DNA of 60,719 nucleotides from Negativicutes bacterium (GTDB lineage Bacteria; Bacillota_C; Negativicutes; Sporomusales_B; JARLHX01). The DNA lies in contig JARLHY010000055.1 in the NCBI GenBank assembly GCA_031292015.1, positions 1 to 60,719 of the forward strand, read 5' to 3'. The translations under genes and the position numbers were made by a program. Positions 17,278-25,831 of this stretch are shown piece after piece. Below the pieces are notes generated by a model. It worked only from the letters and a program-made list of their open reading frames with translations, was not told the origin of the DNA and did not search any database. Position 1 is the stretch's first letter. Every line of letters begins with the position of its first letter.

Positions 17278-17796
17278 GGGGGCGGGCCTTCTTCTCAACT
17301 AACTCTGAATCTACTGATGGCCGCAAAGGTGCCCGGCGGCGTAGCGGATAAGCAGATACACGCCGCTTTAGCGGCTATGTAGTCGCTTAGATAGGCGCCG
17401 TTAGCAAAGATTGCCGGTAAGTGCACAGTTCTTGCGCTTCAGCGTTTAGAAATGCGGCCTGCCCCTTGCGGGTGCAACACCGTACGCGCGGGCAGGCGGC
17501 TCGTACCATAAAGGCGGACACAGGTAGACATATGCCATTTCGGCGGATAGATCCTTGCATTCAGTACGTGGCGCGAGGAGCCCCCAGGCATGGACGCCTG
17601 GGGGCGACGGTACGGCGTTGTCGGCCTTAGTTTTACGGCGCCTTGATCCGGAGCTCCGTCCGTCCGGCACTTTTGCGAAGAAATTACGGACGGGATAATG
17701 GGTGGCGACAACACCTCATTGATTTGGGAACTCGACCCCTATTAAAACAATTGAGCATCATTATACAGCAAACAATATTGTTTAGTTAATATAATT
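17278..17796 (+). other. Non-coding insert between duplicated terminators, with a partial mosaic repeat (copy D)
   Basis: No convincing gene is present in these 520 bp. Positions 17419-17477 match the inner module of copies A and B (AAGTGC...CAGTTCTTGCG...AGCGTTTAGAAATGCGG...GGGTGCAA) without the outer arms. A perfect hairpin CCCCCAGGC/GCCTGGGGG stands at 17581-17604. The right end (17740-17796) is AT-rich. The insert separates phoU from the convergent phoR. Confidence 0.7.
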
Positions 17797-17823
17797 TAAA
17801 AACCACCCTTGAGGGTGGTTTTT
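17797..17823. terminator. Bidirectional terminator (copy 2 of the phoU terminator)
   Basis: AAAAACCACCC (17798-17808), loop TTGA, GGGTGGTTTTT (17813-17823). T-runs on both strands; it probably serves phoR on the minus strand. Confidence 0.88.
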
Positions 17824-17892
17824 AAATTAGACAAAATCCTGAGGCTGTTCAAAAAGAGCAACGCCGCTGGGCGGGGTTTTAACCAGCCAGAC

Positions 17893-19686
17893 TTATTTTG
17901 CCAGCGGCAGGCGGAAGGTCATAGCCGTTCCCACTCCCAGATCGCTTTTGGCTTCGATTTTGCCGCCCAGCAGCTCGACAATGAATTTGACGATCGCCAG
18001 GCCGAGGCCGGTGCCGCCGACGGTGCCGGCGCTGCGGGTGCGGGCCCGGTCCACCCGGTAAAAACGGTCGAAAATCCGCGGCAGGTCTTCAGGCGGGATG
18101 CCTGCTCCCGAATCCTTCACCGTGAAGGTCACCATGTCTTGGTCCTGCCGCCATTTCAGCAAGATCTTGCCGCCGTTGGGCGTGTATTTGATGGCATTGT
18201 CCAACAGGTTCAGGACAACCTGCTTCAGCCAGTCGTTGTTGGCCATCACCGCCAGCGGCTCAGGCGGGGTGTCGATGGTGACGGTCAGTTCTTTCTGTTG
18301 CCAGTAGGCGGCATACTCGTCGACCGCGGCGGTGGCCAGCGGCTCGACGGGGGTAGGTTCGATGCGGATTCCCTTGCGATATTCGCTGGAATCCAGCTTG
18401 GCCAGTTGCAACAGGTCCTTTACCAGGCGATGCATCCGGTCGGCTTCGGTCTGGACGATTTCCACGAACCGTACGCTAAGTTCAGGGTCGCGGAGGGCGC
18501 CGTCCAGGAGAGTTTCGGCGAAACCTTTGATGGCCGTGAGCGGTGTTGCCAGTTCGTGGGAGGCATTGGCGACAAATTCGGCCTGTCGTTCCTGCAGTTC
18601 TTTCAAGGCCGTGATGTCATGGAAAACAGCCAGCACCGATGTTACTTCGCCTTCGCTGCCGATAATCGGCGCCAGAAAGACCTGGAAAGCGCGCTTGTGA
18701 TTTTTGATGTCGGTTTTGAGGTCGATCATCCGCTTGGTCTGCTGAGCGACGGTTTCCCGCACCGCGGCGTCGAACATGCTGTTGCCGATGACCTGGATGT
18801 TATGGAGGCCCAGCATGGCGGCAGTGATGTCGAAAATATCCGCGGCGGCGGAATTGATACTGGATACCTGGCCGTAGCGGTCAAGTAGGATCACGGCGCT
18901 GTCGGTGTGTTGAAGAATGAGTTCCAGTTTGCTTTTTTCGGCCACGATCTCGTTAACCCTGTCATCGAGACTGGAAGCGAGATGATTCAGGGTGTGGGCC
19001 AGAAGCTCCAGTTCGTCTCCGGTATGAACATGTACCCTTCGGTCCAGCTTTCCTTCGGCGATCTGCTGAGCAACAGAAGTGATATTCTCCAGCGGTGCGG
19101 TGTATATCTTGGCCAGCCGCATGCTCACGGCTACCGCCAGCAGACAGGCAAAGAGGAGGGCCGCCAGCACACCGGAACGGATTTCTTTGTAGCCTTGCTC
19201 GACATGGGTCAAAGTTGTCGAAACCCGGACGACGCCGACGGTTTCGCCGCCGCGATGCATTGGCACAGCCACATACAGCAGATTCTGACTCAGGGTCGCG
19301 CTGAAGCGGACAATCGAGCCATAACCGGTGGCCAGCGCCGCTTTTATTTCCGGCCGGTCGGAGTGATTTTCCATCAGCGCCGGGTTTTCCCAGGCGTCGG
19401 CCAGAACGGTGCCATTCGGGTCGATGATGGTGATCCGGGCGTTGATTCTGGCGCCAAGGTCTTTGATGACAGGATCGAGTCCGGCTTTGTCTTGCGGACC
19501 GGTCATATGTCCTGACAGCAACTGGTCGACGATATCGGCCTGAATTAAGAGGTCAGCCGACAGGGTTTCCAGGTTATGCCGGTAAAAATACCACAGAAAA
19601 TAGCTGCCAAGCAAAGACAGGGTGATGAGGACCAGTACGAGGTAAGAGACGATTAGTCGGCTGCGGATGCCCCATTGAAACATCAC
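17893..19686 (-). CDS. phoR: PhoR-type sensor histidine kinase
   Basis: A membrane kinase of 597 residues: first membrane helix (about 10-32), extracytoplasmic sensor (33-165), second helix (166-185), HAMP, PAS (about 240-350), HisKA with the phosphorylated histidine in NASHELATPLTAIKGF, and an ATPase domain with DNAIKYTPNGG, DSGAGIPPEDLPRIFDRF and GGTGLGLAIVKF. The layout is that of PhoR, and the gene converges on pstB-phoU. Residue 4 after the histidine core is alanine (HELATPLT), where most kinases have R or K. The start has GAAAGGGG upstream on the minus strand. PhoR controls PhoP; other kinases of the WalK type share the architecture, so the name rests partly on context. Confidence 0.85.
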   Translation of the reverse strand: MMFQWGIRSRLIVSYLVLVLITLSLLGSYFLWYFYRHNLETLSADLLIQADIVDQLLSGHMTGPQDKAGLDPVIKDLGARINARITIIDPNGTVLADAWENPALMENHSDRPEIKAALATGYGSIVRFSATLSQNLLYVAVPMHRGGETVGVVRVSTTLTHVEQGYKEIRSGVLAALLFACLLAVAVSMRLAKIYTAPLENITSVAQQIAEGKLDRRVHVHTGDELELLAHTLNHLASSLDDRVNEIVAEKSKLELILQHTDSAVILLDRYGQVSSINSAAADIFDITAAMLGLHNIQVIGNSMFDAAVRETVAQQTKRMIDLKTDIKNHKRAFQVFLAPIIGSEGEVTSVLAVFHDITALKELQERQAEFVANASHELATPLTAIKGFAETLLDGALRDPELSVRFVEIVQTEADRMHRLVKDLLQLAKLDSSEYRKGIRIEPTPVEPLATAAVDEYAAYWQQKELTVTIDTPPEPLAVMANNDWLKQVVLNLLDNAIKYTPNGGKILLKWRQDQDMVTFTVKDSGAGIPPEDLPRIFDRFYRVDRARTRSAGTVGGTGLGLAIVKFIVELLGGKIEAKSDLGVGTAMTFRLPLAK

Positions 19687-19796
19687 GATGCCCCTTTCGC
19701 TAGTGATTGATAACCAACATGGACAAATAATCTTATTGTTTCATCATATAGCAAAACGCGGAATATCTCTAGACCCCGGCGCCCTTTCCGAAAAAC

Positions 19797-19872
19797 TTAA
19801 CAATTCGTTAACAAATTTTAACCCGGCTTTAACCCGGCTTTAACCCGGACCGGCTGAAAACCGTGCTACGAT
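19797..19872 (+). promoter_or_regulatory. Extended Pho box and promoter of the glycosyltransferase/phospholipase operon
   Basis: Hexamers TTAACA (19797), TTAACA (19808), TTAACC (19818), TTAACC (19829) and TTAACC (19840) run at 10-11 bp spacing; the last three lie in 11-bp direct repeats of GGCTTTAACCC type. A -10-like TACGAT follows at 19867-19872, 21 bp after the last hexamer, the same distance as in the pst promoters. Confidence 0.8.
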
Positions 19873-19904
19873 AGGGCCGGAAGCATTATGCGAGGTGATA
19901 CCAG

Positions 19905-21056
19905 ATGACTGATACCGTAAACAACATCCTGATCGTTTCTGCTTCCGTCGGAGCCGGTCACACCCAAGCCGCCAAGGCGATAGCGGCAGGGATGCACCGC
20001 TTGTATCCGGCAGACAGAATCGAGATTGTCGATTTCATGGCTGAGGAAAATTCCTATTTGAATACCATGGTTAAAGAAACATATCTGAAGATGATTACCC
20101 TCTCGCCCAGCGTCTATGACCTGTTGTACCGCTGGTCGCAGGGGCCGCGGCAGTACGCCAGGGTCGAAAATCTTGTGGCCAGGGCGATGCAGCGCAGCAT
20201 GCTCCGTCTGTACCGCCGCCACCGGCCGGATATCATGATCTGCACTCATCCCTTCCCTTGCGGGGCTGCCGCTTATCTGCGCCGTACCCGCAGGATCGAC
20301 GTGCCGCTGGCGGCGGTCATAACCGATTTCGCTGTTCATCAGTTCTGGGTATATGGCGAGGTCGACCTGTATTTTGTCGCAAACCGGGATATGCAAGACG
20401 ATCTGGTGACAAGGGGTATTTCCGCCGGGCGGATATATGCCAGCGGCATTCCCGTCGACCCCGCTTTCGGTGAAACGGTGGACGCCGGTCCTGTGTCCCG
20501 GGAGTTGGGGCTGACCGACGCGATGCCGACGGTGCTGGTTATGGGGGGCGGACTGGGGGTTGGGCCGGTGCTCGAGGCCTTCCGCCAGCTTGCTTCGAGT
20601 GAACTGCCGCTGCAGATCATCGTCGTAGCGGGAGAAAACATCCCGCTACGACGGCAGTTGGAGCAGGCGGCCTGCCTGTCCCGGCATCCGGTGAGCGTTA
20701 TGGGTTATACCAACAAAGTACGGGAACTGATGGCAGCTGCCGATATTTTGGTAACCAAACCCGGCGCCCTTACCCTCAGCGAAGCTTTGTCGCTTTCACT
20801 GCCGCTGGTGCTTTTCAGCCCCCTGCCCGGGCAGGAAGCGGACAATGCCGGCTATCTTGCCGGGCGCGGGGCGGCGCTACTGGTCGACAGGCTGGACCGG
20901 CTGGGGGACGCGGTGACCGGGTTATTGTCGCAGCCCGAGCGGCTCGCCGCCATGCGGGAAAATGCTTCCCGCCTCGGGCAGCCTGAGGCCGCTGAAACGG
21001 CAGCCCGGATGATCGGCGGTCGCCTGCTGGGCCGGGGTCTTGCCGCCGGCATCTAA
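19905..21056 (+). CDS. Diacylglycerol glycosyltransferase-like protein (MGDG synthase/UgtP family, GT28)
   Basis: The 383-residue product belongs to the MurG-like GT28 fold. N-terminal SASVGAGHTQAAKAIA is the acceptor-side signature of monogalactosyldiacylglycerol synthases and UgtP; CTHPFPCGAAAY and VITDFAVHQFWV follow; the nucleotide-sugar half has VMGGGLGVGPVLEAF, GYTNKVRELMAAADILVTKP and GALTLSEAL. Such enzymes move glucose or galactose onto diacylglycerol. RBS GAGGTGA precedes the ATG. The Pho box upstream and the phospholipase C gene 28 bp downstream suggest it makes glycolipids from diacylglycerol freed during phosphate starvation. The sugar used cannot be read. Confidence 0.87.
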   Translation: MTDTVNNILIVSASVGAGHTQAAKAIAAGMHRLYPADRIEIVDFMAEENSYLNTMVKETYLKMITLSPSVYDLLYRWSQGPRQYARVENLVARAMQRSMLRLYRRHRPDIMICTHPFPCGAAAYLRRTRRIDVPLAAVITDFAVHQFWVYGEVDLYFVANRDMQDDLVTRGISAGRIYASGIPVDPAFGETVDAGPVSRELGLTDAMPTVLVMGGGLGVGPVLEAFRQLASSELPLQIIVVAGENIPLRRQLEQAACLSRHPVSVMGYTNKVRELMAAADILVTKPGALTLSEALSLSLPLVLFSPLPGQEADNAGYLAGRGAALLVDRLDRLGDAVTGLLSQPERLAAMRENASRLGQPEAAETAARMIGGRLLGRGLAAGI

Positions 21057-21084
21057 ATAATAAAAGAAAGAGGGGGAAAAGAGG

Positions 21085-21801
21085 ATGAAGTTTCGAACGA
21101 TACGAGCCGCGCTGACGGTCGGTGTTGGCGTCAAGGCGATCCTGGCGACCACTGCTCCTTTGCAGGGACTGTTTGACCGGCCGGGGGCAACCCACGAGTT
21201 TTGCAACCGCCAGGCGATAGTTATTCTGCGCCGGGACGGCTTTTCCCGCTGTGCCACCTTTTTTCAGCAATATTTGCCGCAGCTCACCGCCGGAGTGTAC
21301 TGGGCTGACGAGGGGTGGAAGAATGTCGGCCACTATCTTGAAGCCGGTTCGGAAAAGGGATTGTGGCGGTTCCCCAGCGCGGTTGACGAGTTTCGTCGCT
21401 ATTATGGGCAGGCTTTTCACCGGGCCCGCCAGGGCGATTATATCAAAGCGGCGTTTTTTCTCGGGGCTGCGGCCCATCTTGTCCAGGATCTGTGTGTTCC
21501 CCATCACGCCAGGGCGAGGCTCCTGGCCGGGCACAAGCAATACGAAGGCTGGGCGCAGGCTAATTGTCAGCGGTATGCTGTGGATTCAGCCGGTGTTTAC
21601 CAGGATGGCCATCTGGCCCACGCCCTGCTGCTCAAGAATACTGCCCTGGCCGCCGACTTCTTGACCTGGGTCGACGCCGACGCCAGCGAGCTGTCCTATC
21701 ATAATGCCACAGCCATTTTACTGCCGCAGGCCCAGCGGGCCACTGCCGGCCTGCTGCGGCAGTTTTTCAGCGCAGCGGCGGCGGTCCTGCAGGCCGCATA
21801 G
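21085..21801 (+). CDS. Zinc-dependent phospholipase C (S1/P1 superfamily)
   Basis: The 238-residue product keeps the metal ligands of Bacillus cereus PLC: H37 (ATHEFCNRQ), D75 (WADEGW), H83 (NVGHYLE), H131 and D135 with H141 (AAHLVQDLCVPHH), H150 and E154 (HKQYEGW). The H-4-D-6-H and H-4-E spacings equal those of the known enzyme (H118, D122, H128; H142, E146). The mature N-terminal tryptophan ligand of B. cereus PLC is not evident. The N-terminus (MKFRTIRAALTVGVGVKAIL) could be a weak signal peptide or anchor, so export is uncertain. It would cleave phospholipids to diacylglycerol and a phosphorylated head group. It shares the Pho-boxed operon with the glycosyltransferase. Confidence 0.87.
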   Translation: MKFRTIRAALTVGVGVKAILATTAPLQGLFDRPGATHEFCNRQAIVILRRDGFSRCATFFQQYLPQLTAGVYWADEGWKNVGHYLEAGSEKGLWRFPSAVDEFRRYYGQAFHRARQGDYIKAAFFLGAAAHLVQDLCVPHHARARLLAGHKQYEGWAQANCQRYAVDSAGVYQDGHLAHALLLKNTALAADFLTWVDADASELSYHNATAILLPQAQRATAGLLRQFFSAAAAVLQAA

Positions 21802-21875
21802 ACCCTATTTGCCAGCACTTATCCGTAAATTGCGAAACCTCCGGTAAACCGGCGCAATATCCGCCGGCCTTGATT

Positions 21876-21917
21876 GGACGATCCCTGAAATGAGTTTCAG
21901 GGATCGTCCGTTTTTGT
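21876..21917 (+). terminator. Terminator of the lipid operon
   Basis: GGACGATCCCTGAAA (21876-21890), loop TGAG, TTTCAGGGATCGTCC (21895-21909), then GTTTTTG. Fifteen perfect pairs. Confidence 0.93.
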
Positions 21918-21923
21918 AATAAA

Positions 21924-21951
21924 AGAGGATTTTTGTCGTTTGATGTAAAAT
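21924..21951 (+). promoter_or_regulatory. Sigma-H-like promoter of the sensor kinase gene
   Basis: AGAGGATTT (21924-21932) matches RNAGGAWWW fully; after 12 bp GTAAAAT (21945-21951) matches RNNGAAT with one change. Same geometry as the spo0F promoter. Confidence 0.6.
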
Positions 21952-21984
21952 ATTGTACTCACGGTAGACTGTGAAGGGTGGGCC

Positions 21985-23715
21985 TTGCCTTTGATTGGAC
22001 ACTCCAACATCATCCCGCTTGCCGGCAGGGTCCGGCGGGCCGGCCGGCATCACCTGCTGCTGCTGTTGATCTGGTTGGCGGCAGCCGGGCTGGGCTACGG
22101 AGCCTTTGCCTGGGCGGATTACCTGCTCGACCGGGAACTGGCTGTGGAAATCGGCCAGATCGATTCAAAAAACATGGATGTGGCTCGCCTGCTGGGGCAA
22201 AGCGTAAATAAAACGTTTACCCAGGCTGATCGCATTCTTCTTTTTATGAAAACCGCCTTTGAAGCCCACGGGACGATTGATCCGGCTCATTTGGAACTGC
22301 TCAGAACCTTCCGGAATAAAGCCGCCATCAACCAGATCGCCATGTCTGACGCCCAGGGGAATCTGGTGTTCAGCGCCGTTCCGCTGGACAGGCCGATCAA
22401 TATCGCCGACCGGGAGCACTTTCAGGTTCATATCGCGGACGATGCCGGCCAGGTGTTCATCTCGTCACCGCGGGTCACCGAAGCCACATCAACCCAGGCG
22501 ATCTTCCTGAGTCGCCGCCTCAACGACGCCGGCGGCAATTTTGTCGGAATCGTATCAGTGGGGCTGGATCCGGACTATTTTTCCGACGAATTTCATCTGT
22601 TGGCCCTGGAGCCCGAACGATCGATCGTTCTTCTGCGGACCGACGGCACCTTTCTCGCCCGGGTTCCCCGGATCGAATCCCCGATGCAGATGGATTACTT
22701 CAAGACCCATGTCGCCTTTGGCCTCATCGGCCAGGGGCTGAACAGCGGAGTATACGAATCGCCCGGCCTCGGGGATGTGCCCCGGCATGGCGCTTTTCAG
22801 GTGCTGCCCAACTATCCTGCATTGGTGCTGATCGGCTTTCCAAGGTCTATCGCCCTGCAGGCGGTGACTGCCCGGCACGCCCTTAACCGGTCATGGGCCG
22901 CGGTCTTTTCCCTGGTTCTGTTTGTTACGTGTCTGGCCGGCTGGTGGCTGCTGCGGCGACAGCAGCAGACCGATCTGGCGCTGACCCAGGAACAGCAGAA
23001 GGTCGATCAGTATCTTTCCCAGATGGAAAAGCAGAAAGTGGAAATGGAGCTGGCCCGGCTCGACCGTCTGAGCATCATCGGCGAGATGGCGGCCAGCATC
23101 GGTCACGAGGTTCGCAATCCCCTGACCACCGTGCGGGGCTATCTGCAGCTTTTTCAGCGGAAACAGGAATACAGCCGGAGTGCCAGTCAGTTCGCCCTGA
23201 TGATCGAGGAACTCGATCGGGCCAACGCCATCATCACCGAGTTCTTGTCCCTGGCCAAGAATAAGCGGCTGGATTTCGCCCCGGTTTCCTTGAATACCAT
23301 TATTTCCAACCTGGCTCCCCTGCTGCAGGCCGACGCCATTCGCGAGGGCAAGGAAATCATGCTGGAGCTTGACGGAACTCCGCCGATCCTGGTAGACTCC
23401 AACGAGATAAGACAGCTTGTCCTGAACCTGGTCCGCAACGGCCTGGACGCCATGAAGCCGGGCGGGATGATAACACTGTCGGTGGCCTCCGACCACACCA
23501 GCGTGGTTCTTGTGGTGAAAGATACCGGCGAAGGCATCCCTCCTTCGATCTATAAAAACCTTGGCACCCCTTTTATGACAACTAAGGAAAACGGGACCGG
23601 GTTGGGGCTGACTGTCTGTTACAAGATCGCCGAGCGGCATAACGCCAAAATCGAAGTAAAGACCGGACCGCAGGGAACGACCTTCGCCATCAGGTTCCCG
23701 CGCCAGCCGGAATAG
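21985..23715 (+). CDS. Membrane sensor histidine kinase, probable sporulation kinase
   Basis: A kinase of 576 residues: membrane helix near 22-42, a large extracytoplasmic dCache-type sensor (about 60-290), second helix near 305-325, coiled coil, HisKA with H in SIGHEVRNPLTTVRGYLQLF, and an ATPase domain with NLVRNGLDAM, DTGEGIPPSIYKNLGTPF and TKENGTGLGL. The GEMAASIGHEVRNPLTTVRG block is characteristic of KinA-E type kinases that phosphorylate Spo0F. No partner regulator is adjacent, as usual for such orphan kinases, and spo0F is in the window. The start is a TTG at 21985 with a weak site, so a nearby alternative is possible. A sigma-H promoter fits the role. The signal sensed is unknown. 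Confidence 0.82.
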   Translation: MPLIGHSNIIPLAGRVRRAGRHHLLLLLIWLAAAGLGYGAFAWADYLLDRELAVEIGQIDSKNMDVARLLGQSVNKTFTQADRILLFMKTAFEAHGTIDPAHLELLRTFRNKAAINQIAMSDAQGNLVFSAVPLDRPINIADREHFQVHIADDAGQVFISSPRVTEATSTQAIFLSRRLNDAGGNFVGIVSVGLDPDYFSDEFHLLALEPERSIVLLRTDGTFLARVPRIESPMQMDYFKTHVAFGLIGQGLNSGVYESPGLGDVPRHGAFQVLPNYPALVLIGFPRSIALQAVTARHALNRSWAAVFSLVLFVTCLAGWWLLRRQQQTDLALTQEQQKVDQYLSQMEKQKVEMELARLDRLSIIGEMAASIGHEVRNPLTTVRGYLQLFQRKQEYSRSASQFALMIEELDRANAIITEFLSLAKNKRLDFAPVSLNTIISNLAPLLQADAIREGKEIMLELDGTPPILVDSNEIRQLVLNLVRNGLDAMKPGGMITLSVASDHTSVVLVVKDTGEGIPPSIYKNLGTPFMTTKENGTGLGLTVCYKIAERHNAKIEVKTGPQGTTFAIRFPRQPE

Positions 23716-23790
23716 GAAAAGGAACCCTGTCCTTTGACATGGTTCCTTTTCAGTTTTAGACAGGTAACGGGATAGGCCTGGCACTGGTTG

Positions 23791-24600
23791 TTACTGATTT
23801 ACAAACTCAGTGAGACAGTAGTTGAATTTGTCCCGCTCATCGTAGAACAGCCCGTGTCCGCTGTGTTCGAAAGGTGTCAGCGTAGACCCGGCGATGAGGG
23901 TGTGGGTTACTTCCGCGTTGGGGAAGGGGACTACCTTGTCGTAGATTCCGTGAAAGATAGCTGTCGGCACATGGATCCTGGGTACTTCCTCCCGCAGATC
24001 TTCATCCCTGAGCGATATCGCGACAGCGGCGGTCGCATGGCCTGAGGCCGCAAACCCCAGTCCATTGAACCAGTCGGAAAACTCGGGACTGATATTGCCG
24101 GCGAAAAACTTTTTGCCGAAATCGCCCACCATTTTAGGCCGGTCGGCATAGGTCTGCCCAATAAGCTTGTTGACCTCGGAGACAGGAAGCGAGTAGTGAT
24201 AATCCGGTCGACGGGTAAAAACAGGCAGCGCGGCGCCGGCGAGGACGAGTTTCGCCACCCCCCGGCCGGCGTGGCGGGTCATGTACCTGGCGCAGATGGC
24301 TCCACCCACCGACATCCCCAGCAGGGTTATGTTGTCGAGGCAGAGGGTTTCGATGACCCCGCGGATATCGTCTGCCAGGCAGTTGTAGGAATACCCATCC
24401 CAGGGGCGGTCAGACTTGCCGAAGCCCCGCAGATCCATTGCGACGCAGCGGATTCCGCACTTGGGAAGCTGATCGAACTGGTACTCGAACATATGATGGT
24501 CGGCCGGCCAGCCGTGAACGAACAGGATGGTCTGTTCTCCGTCCGGATTCACGTCTTCAACAAAGATGCTGACTCCTTGATCGACCTCCACATAAGCCAA
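23791..24600 (-). CDS. Alpha/beta hydrolase
   Basis: An alpha/beta-hydrolase fold protein. Oxyanion-side HGW in FVHGWPADHH, nucleophile S in GMSVGGAICARY, acid D in YDKVVPF and histidine in EHSGHGLFY give a complete catalytic triad. The frame is open far upstream, but homology-like sequence begins only at MAYVEVDQGVSIFVEDVN. I place the start at the TTG (24600), which has AGAGAGGTGG before it; an ATG at 24624 in the same frame lacks a site. Length is then about 269 residues. Chloroperoxidase-like or ester hydrolase activity is possible; no substrate can be inferred. Transcribed divergently from pstS. Confidence 0.8.
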   Translation of the reverse strand: MAYVEVDQGVSIFVEDVNPDGEQTILFVHGWPADHHMFEYQFDQLPKCGIRCVAMDLRGFGKSDRPWDGYSYNCLADDIRGVIETLCLDNITLLGMSVGGAICARYMTRHAGRGVAKLVLAGAALPVFTRRPDYHYSLPVSEVNKLIGQTYADRPKMVGDFGKKFFAGNISPEFSDWFNGLGFAASGHATAAVAISLRDEDLREEVPRIHVPTAIFHGIYDKVVPFPNAEVTHTLIAGSTLTPFEHSGHGLFYDERDKFNYCLTEFVNQ

Positions 24601-24704
24601 TTTCGTCCACCTCTCTTCGCACATTGATGAAAGTATTTCATTATACGGTATGCAACTCGACATAATAGAGTGACTGTTGCCCCGGTGGAACCGGACCGGG
24701 AAAG

Positions 24705-24758
24705 TTAACAAAAACGTAACATTGCCATAACACTTCTGCCGGACCGGGAATTTATAAT
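24705..24758 (+). promoter_or_regulatory. Pho box and promoter of pstS
   Basis: TTAACA (24705), GTAACA (24716) and ATAACA (24727) at 11-bp steps, then TATAAT at 24753-24758, 20 bp after the last hexamer. Confidence 0.85.
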
Positions 24759-24793
24759 GAAGATGAAATATAAACCATGTGGGAGGCACGATC

Positions 24794-25651
24794 ATGAAAT
24801 TTTCCCGTAACAGCAAAATAGCCGCTTTAGCACTTGTTCTGGTGATGATCACCGGTCTGATGAGCGGCTGCGGCGGTGACAAGAAAGAAGCAGCGCCGTC
24901 CGCCGAAATCCAGGGCACAGTCACGGCTTCCGGTTCCACCGCTCTTCTGCCGTTCTTAAAGCCTGGCCAGGAAGAATTCCAAAAGAAAAATCCCAAAGTC
25001 ACCGTTAATATCGCCGGCGGCGGGTCGTTCACCGGTCAGAACCAGGTGGCGTCCGGAGCCGTCAATATCGGCAACTCCGACGTGGGCCTGCAGGCCGAAC
25101 TGAAAGACAAAGGTCTGGTTGAGCATAAACTTGTCGGAATCCCCTTCGTTTTTGTCACCAACCCGGATGTCACGGTTGAAAGCCTGACCCAGCAGCAGTA
25201 TGTCGACATCTTGACAGGAAAAATAACCAACTGGAAAGAAGTCGGCGGCAAAGACCAGAAGATCACCATTATCCATCGTCCCAAATCTTCCGGCTCCCGG
25301 GCCACCATTGAAGAAGTAGTTCTTAAAGGCGCGGCCTTTACCGACAACGCCGTGATTCAGGACTCCAACGGCGCAGTAAGAGCAGGCATAGCCAGTACAC
25401 CCGGCGCCATCGGTTACGTGGATGCCGCCTATGTAGATCAATCGGTGAAACCGCTGGCTTTCAATGGTGTTAAATACTCCATCGAAAACGTGACTGGCGG
25501 CACCTATCCGGTATTCACCTTCGGCCGGATGTACACCAAAGGCCAGCCCACCGGTGCTATAAAAGCATTCATCGAGTATGTCACAGGCAAGGAATTCCAG
25601 GAAGCTTACGCCGAGAAGAACGGGTTTATTCCTCTCACCAAAATGAAATAA
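24794..25651 (+). CDS. pstS: PstS, phosphate-binding lipoprotein
   Basis: The ATG at 24794 has GGGAGG 8 bp upstream, giving 285 residues. A signal peptide ends in the lipobox LMSGC (Cys near 25). The mature part has the PstS hallmarks VTASGSTALLPFLKPGQEEF, SGAVNIGNSDVGLQ, HRPKSSGSRATIEE and TPGAIGYVDAAYV, which bind phosphate through S, T and R side chains. It delivers phosphate to PstC/PstA. It forms a single-gene transcript with its own Pho box and terminator, so its level can be set apart from the membrane part. Confidence 0.95.
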   Translation: MKFSRNSKIAALALVLVMITGLMSGCGGDKKEAAPSAEIQGTVTASGSTALLPFLKPGQEEFQKKNPKVTVNIAGGGSFTGQNQVASGAVNIGNSDVGLQAELKDKGLVEHKLVGIPFVFVTNPDVTVESLTQQQYVDILTGKITNWKEVGGKDQKITIIHRPKSSGSRATIEEVVLKGAAFTDNAVIQDSNGAVRAGIASTPGAIGYVDAAYVDQSVKPLAFNGVKYSIENVTGGTYPVFTFGRMYTKGQPTGAIKAFIEYVTGKEFQEAYAEKNGFIPLTKMK

Positions 25652-25671
25652 TCGCCGGAAACAGTATCGAT

Positions 25672-25710
25672 AATCAAGGCCATGCCTACGGGCATGGCCT
25701 TGATTGTTTT
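25672..25710 (+). terminator. pstS terminator
   Basis: AATCAAGGCCATGCC (25672-25686), loop TACG, GGCATGGCCTTGATT (25691-25705), then GTTTT. Fifteen perfect pairs. Confidence 0.94.
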
Positions 25711-25831
25711 ATAACCGAACAGAGCGGTTGACGCAAAACAAACTGGAATATTTGCCTGTTTGGAGTTATGATAATATTGTTTTTTGAAGCGGCCATTACC
25801 ACGGCTGCACCGAATCGGTGAGGGTGTTATC

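Noticed and set aside
17421..17714. Short frames on both strands in the phoU-phoR gap
   Set aside because: They overlap repeat modules and hairpins and lack ribosome sites; no known domain.
17809..18888. Plus-strand frame of 359 codons opposite phoR
   Set aside because: The minus strand encodes a full histidine kinase with every motif; the plus frame is its shadow.
23761..23790. TGGCAC near 23779 as another sigma-54 promoter
   Set aside because: No GC at the -12 position and no gene in the right direction downstream.
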